Counted from the stretch's first letter, positions 53,665 through 63,193 are shown. The stretch: 64,000 nucleotides of DNA from an uncultured Lachnospiraceae bacterium (GCA_947630025.1 CANRFZ010000003.1:62001-126000); one strand, 5' to 3'. The notes: generated by a model not told the origin, from the letters alone. Numbers and translations: made by a program.

Positions 53665-53858
53665 AACCCCACCTCTTACTCGTCTTTTCTTTTAGCAATT
53701 TATACAAAGTAACAAACCGCTAAATTCCTCAAAAAGCAACATCCAGTATTTATTTTAATCTATATACACAAAAAAATCTACCTCTAATCCTATTTTTTTT
53801 GTGTATTTTTTTGAATAATCAGATTTTTTTACAGAGTGTGGGATTTAGGCATTTTACA

Positions 53859-53904
53859 CAAACGGTTCAAAAAGGGGCGAAATTTTTAAAATTTCATCCG
53901 TTTG
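53859..53904. other. Nested inverted repeat in the regulator-to-tRNA gap
   Basis: CAAACGG (53859-53865) pairs with CCGTTTG (53898-53904), enclosing GAAATTTT/AAAATTTC (53879-53895). It is AT-rich and has no obvious promoter. Apart from this and the tRNA promoter, 53665-53991 shows nothing I can name. Confidence 0.4.
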
Positions 53905-53949
53905 GTTCCTATGTTTTAAAAAGTTTGCATATAAGTTTTAGAAAAACAC

Positions 53950-53978
53950 TTGCAAAATGGGAAAACATCCTATATAAT
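53950..53978 (+). promoter_or_regulatory. Promoter of tRNA-Gln
   Basis: TTGCAA (53950-53955), a 17-base spacer, TATAAT (53973-53978), 13 bases before the mature tRNA. Confidence 0.7.
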
Positions 53979-53991
53979 AGCTAATTGTCAA

Positions 53992-54063
53992 TGGGCTATC
54001 GCCAAATGGTAAGGCAACGGACTCTGACTCCGTCATTTCAAGGTTCGAATCCTTGTAGCCCAG
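53992..54063 (+). tRNA. tRNA-Gln (CTG anticodon)
   Basis: 72 bases fold into a cloverleaf: acceptor TGGGCTA/TAGCCCA with discriminator G, D arm GCC/GGC, anticodon stem ACGGA/TCCGT with loop CTCTGAC (anticodon CTG), and T arm with GGTTCGAATCC. CCA is not encoded. It reads CAG codons. It stands alone, with its own promoter and terminator. Confidence 0.95.
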
Positions 54064-54070
54064 TCAGCAA

Positions 54071-54102
54071 GACTCAGTTGATCGATCAACTGAGTCTTTT
54101 TT
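54071..54102 (+). terminator. Terminator of tRNA-Gln
   Basis: GACTCAGTTGAT and its mirror ATCAACTGAGTC form a perfect 26-base palindrome (54071-54096), followed by T6. It lies immediately before the thioesterase gene, whose ribosome binding site begins about ten bases later. Confidence 0.85.
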
Positions 54103-54129
54103 GAAAGAGAATTGAAAGAGGATGAGGCT

Positions 54130-54849
54130 ATGTATACTTTTAACAGTCGGGTAAGATACAGTGAAGTCGGCGTTGACGGCAGGATGACGCTGGAATCTCT
54201 ATTGGACTACTTTCAGGACTGCTCCACGTTCCAGTCGGAAGACATCGGCGTAGGGCTGGCCTATCTGCAGGAGCGCGGCATGGCGTGGCTGTTGTCGTCA
54301 TGGCAGATCTGCGTCAACAGATATCCGCGCCTGTGCGAGAGGATCACGATCGGAACGGCGCCGTATGAGTTCAAGGGATTTCTGGGGCACCGTAACTTCG
54401 AGATGAAGACCGAGGACGGCGAAGTGCTGGCCTACGCAAACTCTCTCTGGACGCTGATGGACATGGACCGGATGCTCCCCGTAAAGGCGACGGAAGAAAT
54501 GATCCGGAGCTATGTGACGGAGCCGAAATATCCGATGGAATACGCGCCCCGCAAGATCGCCATGCCGGAGGGCGGCAGGGCGCTGGAGCATTTCACGGTA
54601 AGGCAGCACCATCTGGATACCAACCACCATGTCAACAACGGACAGTATGTGCGGATGGCCATGGATTGTCTCGGGGACGAGCCCTGCATCAGACAACTGC
54701 GGGTGGAATACAAGAATCAGGCAAAGCTGAACGACGTCATCTGCCCCGTTGTGGCCTTTGACGAAGAAAAAAATATCTATACGGTGTCTCTCGACGACGA
54801 GGCGGGAAAACCGTACTGCATCGTAGAGATCACGGGAGGAAACATATGA
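54130..54849 (+). CDS. Acyl-ACP thioesterase-family protein, 239 aa
   Basis: Double hot-dog fold: a first half (FNSRVRYSEVGVDGRMTLES, LLDYFQDCSTFQSEDIG) and a second half with the catalytic-type motif HHLDTNHHVNNGQYVRMAMD. It probably releases fatty acids from acyl-carrier protein. ATG 54130 is chosen over 54112 because the product then begins MYTFNSRVRY as in the family. Its stop overlaps the next start (ATGA). Confidence 0.88.
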   Translation: MYTFNSRVRYSEVGVDGRMTLESLLDYFQDCSTFQSEDIGVGLAYLQERGMAWLLSSWQICVNRYPRLCERITIGTAPYEFKGFLGHRNFEMKTEDGEVLAYANSLWTLMDMDRMLPVKATEEMIRSYVTEPKYPMEYAPRKIAMPEGGRALEHFTVRQHHLDTNHHVNNGQYVRMAMDCLGDEPCIRQLRVEYKNQAKLNDVICPVVAFDEEKNIYTVSLDDEAGKPYCIVEITGGNI

Positions 54850-55691
54850 TCCGTCTGGGGGAAATGCAAAGACTGACTGTTGTCAAAAAAGTGGACTTCG
54901 GCGTATATCTGAGCGACAGAGACAGTGACGAACGTGTGCTGCTCCCGGCGAAACAGGTGCCGGGCGGTGCGAAGACCGGAGACGAGATAGAGGTGTTTAT
55001 CTACCGCGATTCTCAGGACCGCCTGATCGCCACGACCGCCACACCGAAGCTGACGCTGCACACGACGGCGCGGCTGCGGGTTGTGCAGGTAGGCAGAGTG
55101 GGCGCGTTTCTGGACTGGGGGCTGGAGAAAGATCTGCTCCTGCCTTTTAAGGAACAGACCAGAAAAGTGGCTGCCGGCGAGGAATGTCTGGCGGCGCTTT
55201 ATATTGACAAAAGCAGCAGACTGTGCGCCACGATGAACGTATATCCGTATCTGTCGTCGGAAAGCCCCTACCAAAAGGACGACCGGGTAAAGGGAACCGT
55301 CTATCAGATCAGCGAGAACTTCGGCGCGTTCGTCGCGGTGGACGACAAATATTCGGGTTTAATTCCCAAACAGGAATTTTACGGAAACGCGCAGATCGGC
55401 GACGAGGTCGAGGCGCGCGTCACGCTGGTAAAAGACGACGGCAGACTCAACCTGAGCATCCGCGAGAAAGCATATCTGCAGATGGACAAGGACGCCCATA
55501 AAGTACTGGATATTATCAATCGTTTTGACGGTGTACTGCCCTTTACGGACAAGGCTTCCCCGGAAGTCATCCGGCGTGAGACACAGATGAGCAAAAATGA
55601 ATTTAAGCGGGCGGTAGGACGCCTGCTGAAAGAAGGCAGAATCCAGATCACGGAGCGGGCGATCCGGCTGACGGACCGGCCCCATGAATGA
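54846..55691 (+). CDS. S1-domain RNA-binding protein, CvfB/YitL-like
   Basis: 281 residues with three S1-like modules (GEMQRLTVVKKVDFGVYLSD; LRVVQVGRVGAFLDWGLEKD; GTVYQISENFGAFVAVDDKY) and a C-terminal winged helix (SKNEFKRAVGRLLKEGRIQI). In staphylococci CvfB affects virulence gene expression. Translationally coupled to the thioesterase. Confidence 0.9.
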   Translation: MIRLGEMQRLTVVKKVDFGVYLSDRDSDERVLLPAKQVPGGAKTGDEIEVFIYRDSQDRLIATTATPKLTLHTTARLRVVQVGRVGAFLDWGLEKDLLLPFKEQTRKVAAGEECLAALYIDKSSRLCATMNVYPYLSSESPYQKDDRVKGTVYQISENFGAFVAVDDKYSGLIPKQEFYGNAQIGDEVEARVTLVKDDGRLNLSIREKAYLQMDKDAHKVLDIINRFDGVLPFTDKASPEVIRRETQMSKNEFKRAVGRLLKEGRIQITERAIRLTDRPHE

Positions 55692-55703
55692 CATTTCCCT
55701 TTG

Positions 55704-55904
55704 TCAAATGGAAATATCGATATTCCCGCCTACATACGGATTGACGGAGCGCTCCATCGCCGCGGTGTCTATCATCTCTACGATCTGGCTTCCCATAGAG
55801 GATGTCTGATCGAGGGACTTGCTCAGCATCGCGACGCCGTATGCGTTCTGTGTATTGACTAATGACATTGTCATCGATAATCCTGCGATATCCATAAAAG
55901 ACAC
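55704..55904 (-). CDS. YjfB-like putative motility protein, 66 aa
   Basis: Short helical protein beginning MSFMDIAGLSMTMSLVNTQN, with the AYGVAMLSKSLD segment typical of the YjfB family, often found in flagellated Firmicutes. The function is unknown. It converges on the CvfB gene with 12 bases between the stops. Confidence 0.7.
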   Translation of the reverse strand: MSFMDIAGLSMTMSLVNTQNAYGVAMLSKSLDQTSSMGSQIVEMIDTAAMERSVNPYVGGNIDISI

Positions 55905-55990
55905 CCCATTTCTTTTTTTATCTTATTTTTATTGTAGCACATTTCTCCTGCGATGGCGAGTCTTTTTTTGCAAATCAGGCAGAGACGGCA

Positions 55991-56022
55991 AAAATCCCGG
56001 AAATATAAATTCCCGGGATTTT
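55991..56022 (-). terminator. Terminator of glnN
   Basis: AAAATCCCGG (55991-56000) and CCCGGGATTTT (56012-56022) form the stem. On the minus strand it ends in T5. Confidence 0.82.
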
Positions 56023-56057
56023 CAGGTTATTTTCATTCTAAAGTAATCGCAGCCGCG

Positions 56058-58169
56058 TTAGATCTCAAACATCAGCTCGCCGTATGTCGGAATCGGCCAG
56101 ATCTCTTTATCGACGATCATCTCCAGCTTATCCGCCGGTGCACGGAGCTCATCCATAGCGGCTTTCACCGTATCTTTGTAGAAGAATGCCTGCGCCTTTA
56201 CGTCCTCGATCGCGGAAGCCTCCGCCTCCACTTTCTTCAGTTTCGCCAGCGCCGTCTGCATCGCCGCAAGGTTTTCGCTCACTTCGCCCAGAAGCTCCGC
56301 CTGCACGGATGTGTCCGCGCCTGCTGCCTTCACGGTATTGACGGTGTCCGCCAGCGCCTTGGAATACTTCACTACCGCGGGAATGATCTGCTTGCCGGCC
56401 ATGTCGATCATCGCCAGCGCCTCGATGTTAATCGTCTTCGCGTAGGTCTCGTAGATGATCTCCTCGCGGGACTCCAGCTCTACCTTTGTAAAGATGCCGA
56501 ATCTCTCAAATAGCTTCACCGCCTTGTCGGTCGTGATCGTGCTCGCCGCCTCGATCATGGACTTGATGTTCGGCAGCCCCCGCTTCTCGGCCTCCGCCAG
56601 CCAATCATCCGAATAGCCGTCGCCGTTGAAGATGATTCTCTGATGCTCGGTCAGATACTCTTTGATCAGATCGTGTACGGCCACATCCAGATCATCCGCC
56701 TTCTCCAGACGGTCAGCCGCCTCGCAGAACGCCTCCGCAACGATCGCGTTCAGCGTCGTGTTCGGGCTCGCGATGGAATCCGCGCTTCCTACCATACGGA
56801 ACTCAAATTTATTACCGGTAAACGCAAAAGGCGATGTTCTGTTTCTGTCGGTAGCGTCTTTCTGGAAGTCAGGCAGCGTCTTAACGCCGGTCAGGAGCTT
56901 GCCGCCCTCCTTGACGCTGGTAGCCGAGCCCGTCTCGATCAACTGCGTTACCACATCCTCCAACTGCTCGCCAAGGAATACGGAGATAATCGCCGGAGGC
57001 GCCTCGTTCGCACCGAGTCTGTGGTCATTTCCCACATCGGACGCGGACTGACGGAGCAAGTCGGCATGGGTGTCTACCGCTTTCAGGATGCAGGCGAGAA
57101 CCAGCAGGAACTGTATATTCTCGTTGGGCGTATCGCCGGGATCGAGCAGGTTCACGCCGTTGTCCGTCGTGATAGACCAGTTGTTGTGTTTACCGGAACC
57201 GTTGACGCCCGCATAGGGTTTCTCGTGCAGCAGGCATCTCATACCGTGATGAACCGCAACTCTTTTCATCGCTTCCATGACAAGCTGGTTGTGGTCTACG
57301 GCGATATTGGCCGTTTCGTAGATGGGAGCCAGCTCGTGCTGCGCGGGAGCCACCTCGTTGTGCTGCGTCTTGGCAGTTACGCCCAGCTTCCACAGTTCTT
57401 CATTCAGATCTTTCATATAAGCGCCGACGCGCTCTCTGATAACGCCGAAGTAGTGATCCTCCATCTCCTGCCCTTTCGGAGCGGGAGCGCCGAACAGTGT
57501 GCGGCCCGCAAACATCAGGTCGGTTCTCTGGCGGTATAGCTTCTCATCTACTAAGAAATACTCCTGCTCGGGGCCTACCGACGCAGTGACCTTGGTGGCC
57601 TCCGTATTGCCAAATAGCCGCACGATACGCAGCGCCTGTTCGCTCAGCGCCTCCATGGAACGCAGCAGCGGCGTCTTCTTATCCAGCGCCTCGCCCGTGT
57701 AGGAGCAGAACGCGGTGGGGATGCAGAGCGTCACGCCGCAGCCGGACTCTTTCAGAAAAGCGGGGGACGTGATATCCCATGCCGTGTAGCCTCTCGCCTC
57801 GAAAGTAGCGCGCAGGCCGCCCGAAGGGAACGAAGACGCATCGGGCTCTCCCTTAATCAGCTCCTTGCCGGAAAATTCCGTGAGCATCTTGCCCATCTCG
57901 TCCGGGTGCGCCACGAAAGAGTCATGCTTCTCCGCCGTGATGCCGGTCAGCGGCTGGAACCAGTGTGTATAGTGAGTCGCTCCGTTTTCGACCGCCCACT
58001 CTTTCATCGCCATCGCAACGACGTTAGCGGCCTCCATGGAGAGCTCGCCGCCATGGTCCATGACCTTGACCACTTCCTTGTACACATTCTTTGGCAGACG
58101 CTCTTTCATCTTACCCAGGGTGAACACGTTCTGTCCGAAAATTTCTTCCACGTTAAACACTTCACTCAT
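56058..58169 (-). CDS. glnN: Type III glutamine synthetase
   Basis: 703 residues, the size of GSIII, not of GlnA. It carries family stretches such as [20 protein letters not shown] and the ATP/metal region [53 protein letters not shown] and [20 protein letters not shown]. It assimilates ammonia. ATG 58169 lies seven bases after GGAGG; the frame is open to 58352 through the promoter, which is non-coding. It is a single-gene unit. Confidence 0.95.
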   Translation of the reverse strand: MSEVFNVEEIFGQNVFTLGKMKERLPKNVYKEVVKVMDHGGELSMEAANVVAMAMKEWAVENGATHYTHWFQPLTGITAEKHDSFVAHPDEMGKMLTEFSGKELIKGEPDASSFPSGGLRATFEARGYTAWDITSPAFLKESGCGVTLCIPTAFCSYTGEALDKKTPLLRSMEALSEQALRIVRLFGNTEATKVTASVGPEQEYFLVDEKLYRQRTDLMFAGRTLFGAPAPKGQEMEDHYFGVIRERVGAYMKDLNEELWKLGVTAKTQHNEVAPAQHELAPIYETANIAVDHNQLVMEAMKRVAVHHGMRCLLHEKPYAGVNGSGKHNNWSITTDNGVNLLDPGDTPNENIQFLLVLACILKAVDTHADLLRQSASDVGNDHRLGANEAPPAIISVFLGEQLEDVVTQLIETGSATSVKEGGKLLTGVKTLPDFQKDATDRNRTSPFAFTGNKFEFRMVGSADSIASPNTTLNAIVAEAFCEAADRLEKADDLDVAVHDLIKEYLTEHQRIIFNGDGYSDDWLAEAEKRGLPNIKSMIEAASTITTDKAVKLFERFGIFTKVELESREEIIYETYAKTINIEALAMIDMAGKQIIPAVVKYSKALADTVNTVKAAGADTSVQAELLGEVSENLAAMQTALAKLKKVEAEASAIEDVKAQAFFYKDTVKAAMDELRAPADKLEMIVDKEIWPIPTYGELMFEI

Positions 58170-58207
58170 ACTTTTTCCTCCATCCCGGCATTCTGTTTTC
58201 AAAAATA

Positions 58208-58305
58208 GCGTCCCAAAAAAACCCTCTTTTTTGGAACGCCATCGTTCTGAATACCTGTATACAATTTCTGTTTTTAACAATACTCTACTTTTTCTGAAAA
58301 TGCAA
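58208..58305 (-). promoter_or_regulatory. glnN promoter and leader hairpin
   Basis: Minus strand: TTGCAT (58305-58300), 17 bases, TATTGT (58282-58277). A strong stem follows in the leader (GCGTTCCAAAAAA with TTTTTTTGGGACGC, 58239-58208), then a short T-run, about 40 bases before the ATG. It could act as an attenuator or as a stability element. Confidence 0.5.
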
Positions 58306-58391
58306 GCATATTTTTTCTTTTTTTCTAAAAAAAATGAAAACCAAGGCGGCATCTTCGCGGCAGCATCGGAAATTCAGAAGTTTTCAGGATG

Positions 58392-60329
58392 TCACATAGC
58401 GGGCAAATCGACCATCCAAGAACCCCCGATCCGGGCTAGCGGAAGTGACTGCGTATCCTCTATTACTGTCTCCCCGCTGTTGTTATCCGTCACTTTGATG
58501 GCTATGTTTGCATTTTTGGCGGCAGACACCTCGACGTTCATCTCTGCCCAAATCTCCCTGATTGAATCCAGTTCATAGCCCGTGACGTCCTCTGCTCCAA
58601 GGATCTCATAGGAAACAGTCACATTTGTGAGACCTTGTTCGAGCAGATTCTGATCGCGCAGATCCTCATCAAATCCGGAAAAAAGCTCATCCACCACATT
58701 CCCTATTGCATCATCCGTAAGACTCGCCGCCATCATATCATCCAAGGAATCATAGCCCGACTCTCTCAACGCTTCATTGACCATTTCCTCCGGCACTACG
58801 CTAAACGTATCCTGCACCATGGTTTTCATCAGCGTTACCGTATCGTTCCGGACTGTCTCCCGATCCGCATACAACGCATCTTGGAAGATAGTCACCACAT
58901 CATCCATAAATGCCCCCGCTGCGGCCTGCCAGTTTCCGGCTTTGTAAGTGCCGGACGCCCCGCGCCCAAAATCGAACCCACCGCCGCCGTTTTCCTGTGT
59001 GCCGTCGTCCTGCGGGGCGGACTGGTTCTGCCATTCGTTTTCCGTGCGGCAGACGGTCTCAAGGATATCGCCCGAATCATCATCGTGCCAAGAGGATGTC
59101 ACCAGTTCAAAGCATAGCGTCATGTCATTCTCCGAGGACAGCATCGACGCCGGAACGTCTCCCCTATAAATATCATAATGTTCGGTGTTTGTGCGGATTT
59201 GGTAACTGTCAAAAAAAGCGGCCCGCGCCGTGTCAGCATCGGCATACTCTCCCTCTGTCACATCATCCCCTGTCTCCTCATCTAGCCATTCATCATAATA
59301 GCACACTTCTCCCGTATAGACGCCGTCCTGAAACTCATACCGCGTCACGCCGGCGCTATAAGGTTCGACATAGCAATCCAAGATGCCGTCATAGCGCAGC
59401 CCCTGATCCGTGTATTCCATGATCCAGTAATCGTCATAAGTGTTTCCGTCCGCGATAAAACCGGTGTATTCGTTGGATTCAAAGACGATCAGCGGTCTTC
59501 CTTCCCCGGAAGTCACCACATGAACCGACAGAAGCATATCGACGGCTGCATCATAACGGAACTCCCATTGTTCCATCGGACTGCCTGCCGCATACGGCGT
59601 CAGGGGAATGGCGACTGTCTGCACCAGCTCCCCGGCCTCCTCACCGTCGTAGAGGTATAGCATGGGCGTATCGCCCTCCTCGGCGCACACCAGCATCTCG
59701 TCCAAACCGTCCTCATCAAAATCAAGCACGGTGGTGCTCCAAAGGCCCTCCAGATCCAACTGGCCAGTAACTTCACACGACTGCACCGTAACACTCTGCG
59801 GCGACTGGACGGCACTGTACTGCGTAAGCAGCTCCTGCTCCTTCGCTTCCAGCGTCTCCTGACGGAGCGTATATGTATCCGCCGTCTCCTCGTCCTCTGC
59901 CTGAGACTCCTGCGTGTCCGCCGTCTCCGCGTCCTCCGCCTGAGTCTCCTGCACTTCCTCCTTCTCCCGGCGCTTCGTCTCATGCGTCCGGGTTTCTTCC
60001 TCCTCGGTCTCCTCGCTGCCGCGTCCGGATGCCATCAAAAATATCCCTGTGCCTGCGCCCGCCAGAACCAGCGCGCCCACTACGGAGGCGGCAATTATCT
60101 TGATGCGCTTCGTGTTGGACGGACGCTCCTCCTGCCCGACGTCAGCATAGCCCGGCTGCGCATAAGCCTGCTGCGGCACATAAGGCTGCTCCGGCTGCAC
60201 ATAAGCCTGCTGCGGCTGCTGCGCCGCGCCCTGTCCGTCCGGCCATGCCTCCTCGTCTACCGGCGTTCCGCAGTGGACGCAGAATTTTGCGCCGTCCATT
60301 ATCTCTTTTCCGCAATTCGTACAAAACAT
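58392..60329 (-). CDS. Zinc-ribbon membrane protein with large extracytoplasmic domain, 645 aa
   Basis: N-terminal zinc ribbon (Cys3, 6, 17, 20: MFCTNCGKEI, FCVHCGTPV), a Gln/Pro/Ala-rich linker with repeated QAYxQP units, one membrane helix (about 75-97), a Glu/Thr-rich stalk containing a duplicated ETADTQESQAEDEETADT stretch, and about 480 extracytoplasmic residues with acidic, calcium-loop-like motifs (LDFDEDGLDEMLVCAEEGD). No enzyme motif is recognised. Many Clostridia have proteins of this layout of unknown role; a sensor or surface function is plausible. GGGGGAG precedes the ATG. Confidence 0.8.
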   Translation of the reverse strand: MFCTNCGKEIMDGAKFCVHCGTPVDEEAWPDGQGAAQQPQQAYVQPEQPYVPQQAYAQPGYADVGQEERPSNTKRIKIIAASVVGALVLAGAGTGIFLMASGRGSEETEEEETRTHETKRREKEEVQETQAEDAETADTQESQAEDEETADTYTLRQETLEAKEQELLTQYSAVQSPQSVTVQSCEVTGQLDLEGLWSTTVLDFDEDGLDEMLVCAEEGDTPMLYLYDGEEAGELVQTVAIPLTPYAAGSPMEQWEFRYDAAVDMLLSVHVVTSGEGRPLIVFESNEYTGFIADGNTYDDYWIMEYTDQGLRYDGILDCYVEPYSAGVTRYEFQDGVYTGEVCYYDEWLDEETGDDVTEGEYADADTARAAFFDSYQIRTNTEHYDIYRGDVPASMLSSENDMTLCFELVTSSWHDDDSGDILETVCRTENEWQNQSAPQDDGTQENGGGGFDFGRGASGTYKAGNWQAAAGAFMDDVVTIFQDALYADRETVRNDTVTLMKTMVQDTFSVVPEEMVNEALRESGYDSLDDMMAASLTDDAIGNVVDELFSGFDEDLRDQNLLEQGLTNVTVSYEILGAEDVTGYELDSIREIWAEMNVEVSAAKNANIAIKVTDNNSGETVIEDTQSLPLARIGGSWMVDLPAM

Positions 60330-60387
60330 AGTGACTCCCCCTCTGTCATGTTATGACAAATCTTTCTCTTTTTTGTAATGCGATTTC

Positions 60388-60417
60388 AATATATCTTATG
60401 ATAGACCGGTCTGTCAA
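60388..60417 (-). promoter_or_regulatory. Promoter with palindrome, zinc-ribbon protein gene
   Basis: Minus strand: TTGACA (60417-60412), an 18-base spacer, TATATT (60393-60388). The palindrome AGACCGGTCT (60403-60412) lies in the spacer next to the -35, a likely repressor site. The rest of 60330-60513 shows nothing else. Confidence 0.55.
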
Positions 60418-60513
60418 CCCACAACGTTCCGGCGTATCAAAACCGTATCAAAACCCACACAACGCTCCGGTGCGTCGTAACCCGCGCGGCGCGCAGGCGT
60501 ACTGCCGCCGGTC

Positions 60514-61749
60514 TTATGGGTTTTCCGCCCGCAGTATGTCATATCTCTCCGGCGCGGCGGAGAGGCATACGTCTATGATCTGCTGCGCATGGGGACAGGA
60601 CGGCACGGGCGTCCCCTGCCCGTCATACATGGCGAGCACCGTCACAGGCACGTTCGTTCCGTCGGGCTTCATGAGCTCGATCTCATCACCCACGCAGAAC
60701 TTGTTGCGCTGCTCGATGCGGGCGCACTCCCTGCCGTCCGTCCGCACGATCCTCTCCACCGTGCCCAGATAGATATACTCGTTCACATAGGTGCTATTGT
60801 CATAGATCTGCCCGCTCTCGTCGGGCCTGCCGAAATAAAAGCCCGTCGTAAACGGACGGTGCGTGCATTTTCCGATCTCCGCCAGATACCAGTCCATGCC
60901 GGCCCGGTACTTCTCCTCCGATTCCAGATAATCGTCGATGGCGCGGCGGTAGGTGCGCGCCACGGTCGCCACATAGAGCGCCGTCTTCATGCGGCCTTCC
61001 ACCTTGAAACTGTCTATCCCCGCGGCGATCATTTCCGGGATATGCTCTATCATGCACAGGTCGCCGGAGTTAAAGAGATAAGTGCCTCTCTCGTTCTCAT
61101 AGACGGGCATATACTGTCCCGGCCTCGTCTCCTCCACCACGGCGTATTTCCAGCGGCAGGGATGCGTGCACGCGCCCTGATTGGCATCCCGCCCGGTCAG
61201 ATAATTGCTGAGAAGGCACCTGCCCGAATAGGAAATGCACATCGCGCCGTGGACGAAGCACTCGATCTCCAGCCCGTCCGGTATCTTCCGCCTGATCTCC
61301 GCGATCTCCGTAAGCGTCAGCTCCCTCGCGGTGACGATCCGCCGAGCGCCCAGCTCGTGCCAGAAGCGGCAGGTCATGTAGTTGGTGTTATTGGCCTGTG
61401 TGGAAATATGTATATCGATCTCGGGACAAATCCTGCGCGCCAGCGAGAACATCCCCGGATCGGCGATAATCAGCGCGTCGGGCCGCAGTTCCTTTAACTC
61501 GTGGAAATACTGCTCCGCGCCTTCCAGATCGCCATTGTGCGCCAGTATATTGGCGGTCACATGAACCTTGGCATGGTGCGCGTGGGCAAAGGCGATCCCC
61601 TCCGCCATCTCGTCCGGCGTAAAATTCTTGGCCTTGGCGCGCAGGCCATAAGCCTCTCCGCCTATGTAGACCGCATCCGCGCCGAATATCACCGCCGTTT
61701 TCAGCACTTCCAGACTGCCGGCGGGAATCAGCAACTCAGGTTTCTTCAT
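60514..61749 (-). CDS. U32-family peptidase-like protein (TrhP/YrrO-type)
   Basis: 411 residues starting LLIPAGSLEVLKTAVIFGAD with the U32 core (DPGMFSLARRICPEIDIHIS, HGAMCISYSGRCLLSNYLTG, GACTHPCRWKYAV); its cysteines may ligate iron-sulfur. Family members, despite the peptidase name, take part in tRNA uridine 5-hydroxylation. It overlaps the methyltransferase gene by 14 bases, as in the Bacillus yrrM-N-O cluster; only one U32 gene is present here. Confidence 0.9.
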   Translation of the reverse strand: MKKPELLIPAGSLEVLKTAVIFGADAVYIGGEAYGLRAKAKNFTPDEMAEGIAFAHAHHAKVHVTANILAHNGDLEGAEQYFHELKELRPDALIIADPGMFSLARRICPEIDIHISTQANNTNYMTCRFWHELGARRIVTARELTLTEIAEIRRKIPDGLEIECFVHGAMCISYSGRCLLSNYLTGRDANQGACTHPCRWKYAVVEETRPGQYMPVYENERGTYLFNSGDLCMIEHIPEMIAAGIDSFKVEGRMKTALYVATVARTYRRAIDDYLESEEKYRAGMDWYLAEIGKCTHRPFTTGFYFGRPDESGQIYDNSTYVNEYIYLGTVERIVRTDGRECARIEQRNKFCVGDEIELMKPDGTNVPVTVLAMYDGQGTPVPSCPHAQQIIDVCLSAAPERYDILRAENP

Positions 61750-62458
61750 CTTGCTCCGCTCCTGCTTCTCTTTTCGTCTTCCCGCGCCCGCGGCTCATGC
61801 ACGCTCCCGCGCCGGGTTCTCTTTTGACGCTTACGGTCACGCCGTCGCCCACCGACAGGATCGCCGTCTCCAGCGCCGGGGTATGCTTCAGTGCATAGAG
61901 ATATTCCCGCATACGGCTGTGGATCGTGCGGTTTCTTCTGGTCACCGCGAACCGCGACTCCATCACGTCGCCGTCCTGCAGCACATTATCCGATATCAGG
62001 ATGCCGCCGTCTGCCAGCAGCCGGAGCACATCCGGCAGGAAGCGGATATACTGCCCCTTGGCCGCGTCCATAAAGATCAGATCGTAAGCGCCGTCCAGCT
62101 TGCGCAGGATATCCGCCGCGTCGCCTTCCAGCAGCGTGATCCTGTCCTCCCTGCCCGCTTTCCGGAAATTCTCTCTGGCGAGGGGAATCCTCTTGTCATA
62201 TTTTTCGATCGTGGTGATATGGCAGTCCGCCGGCGCGTATTCGCTCATCAATAACGCGGAAAAACCAATGGCGCATCCCACCTCCAGGACGGAGGCGGGC
62301 TTTTTGACCGCCAGCAGCAGCTTTAAGAGGCTCTGCGTCTGCCTGCGGACAATCGGCACATTGGTTTCTCTGGCTTCTCTTTCCAGTTCCTCTAAGAACG
62401 GCGTATTTCCCGTATCCATGGAATCAATAAACGTACTGATACGCTCGTCTGATATCAT
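61736..62458 (-). CDS. SAM-dependent O-methyltransferase (TrmR/YrrM-like)
   Basis: 240 residues of the catechol-O-methyltransferase-like family: VLEVGCAIGFSALLMSEYAP (SAM motif), DLIFMDAAKGQYIRFLPDVL (metal site) and LISDNVLQDGDV. YrrM homologues methylate tRNA hydroxyuridine to methoxyuridine, which fits the adjacent U32 gene. A basic C-terminal tail (GRGKTKREAGAEQ) is extra. It overlaps genes on both sides. Confidence 0.9.
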   Translation of the reverse strand: MISDERISTFIDSMDTGNTPFLEELEREARETNVPIVRRQTQSLLKLLLAVKKPASVLEVGCAIGFSALLMSEYAPADCHITTIEKYDKRIPLARENFRKAGREDRITLLEGDAADILRKLDGAYDLIFMDAAKGQYIRFLPDVLRLLADGGILISDNVLQDGDVMESRFAVTRRNRTIHSRMREYLYALKHTPALETAILSVGDGVTVSVKREPGAGACMSRGRGKTKREAGAEQDEET

Positions 62459-62841
62459 TCCTCTGTTTCCTCCGTCTCGGGCTCCTCGGCGATGACATCC
62501 AGAATCTCCTGCGCCGTCATGGAGGAATTGAGATCGTACACGCCCGGCTGGATGCCGCCGTGGTATTCCGACAGAAACTCCTGCACCATAAAGAGCCTGC
62601 CGTCCCTGATCAGCCCTTTTTCGGCCAGCATATTGCCTACGTCCAGCGCCGAGCTGCCCTCCTCGATATACACGCTGATGATCCGGCCTTCGCCGAAACT
62701 CATCGGCGGCTCCGTAAACACGCGGTAGCCGTAATCATACGCCGCGGATGCCGCCTTAGAAATATACATGATGAGGTAGACAAACAAAATCACTTTGACG
62801 GCGATCTGCGCCACTGCGCCCGCAATACTTTTTATATCCAT
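62455..62841 (-). CDS. Short MltG-like membrane protein lacking the transglycosylase domain, 128 aa
   Basis: One N-terminal membrane helix (about 12-35) and a LysM-like/YceG N-terminal module (ISVYIEEGSSALDVGNMLAE, KGLIRDGRLFMVQEFL, GIQPGVYDLNSSMTAQEIL), then an acidic tail. Full MltG proteins are over 300 residues and continue into a catalytic domain with an essential Glu; that part is absent. In Bacillus yrrL (mltG) precedes yrrM, so the gene order is kept while the enzyme domain is missing. ATG 62841 follows GGAG. Confidence 0.8.
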   Translation of the reverse strand: MDIKSIAGAVAQIAVKVILFVYLIMYISKAASAAYDYGYRVFTEPPMSFGEGRIISVYIEEGSSALDVGNMLAEKGLIRDGRLFMVQEFLSEYHGGIQPGVYDLNSSMTAQEILDVIAEEPETEETEE

Positions 62842-62860
62842 AGCTATCTCCGTTCTGACG

Positions 62861-63193
62861 TTACTCAAAGTCGATCTCTGCCGTCAGCAGCACGTTGATG
62901 TCCTGCATCATCCTGCAGAACGAAAGCTCCGCGCGCAGGAAATCCTCCACCAGCGGATTCTCCCGAAACTTGGCGTACTCTCTCTCGAACGCCTCTATTC
63001 TGTCAAACAGTTCCTCGCTGGCCGTCTCGTTCTGCAGATCAAAATTTTTCTGTCTGTACTCGTTCACCTTCTCATACAGTTCGGGCTGCTTTTTCAGCCT
63101 CTCCCGCTGACGGCGGTACTCCTGATAAGTATCGGTCTGCTGAATACAGGCGGCGAATTTCTTCGTTTCTTCTTCGATCTGAATATCCGGCAT
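62861..63193 (-). CDS. YlbF/YmcA-family protein, 110 aa
   Basis: All-helical protein (CIQQTDTYQEYRRQRERLKK, FLRAELSFCRMMQDINVLLT) of the family whose Bacillus members form the Y-complex acting with RNase Y. It lies 43 bases after the RNase J gene, consistent with a link to RNA processing. Confidence 0.88.
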   Translation of the reverse strand: MPDIQIEEETKKFAACIQQTDTYQEYRRQRERLKKQPELYEKVNEYRQKNFDLQNETASEELFDRIEAFEREYAKFRENPLVEDFLRAELSFCRMMQDINVLLTAEIDFE

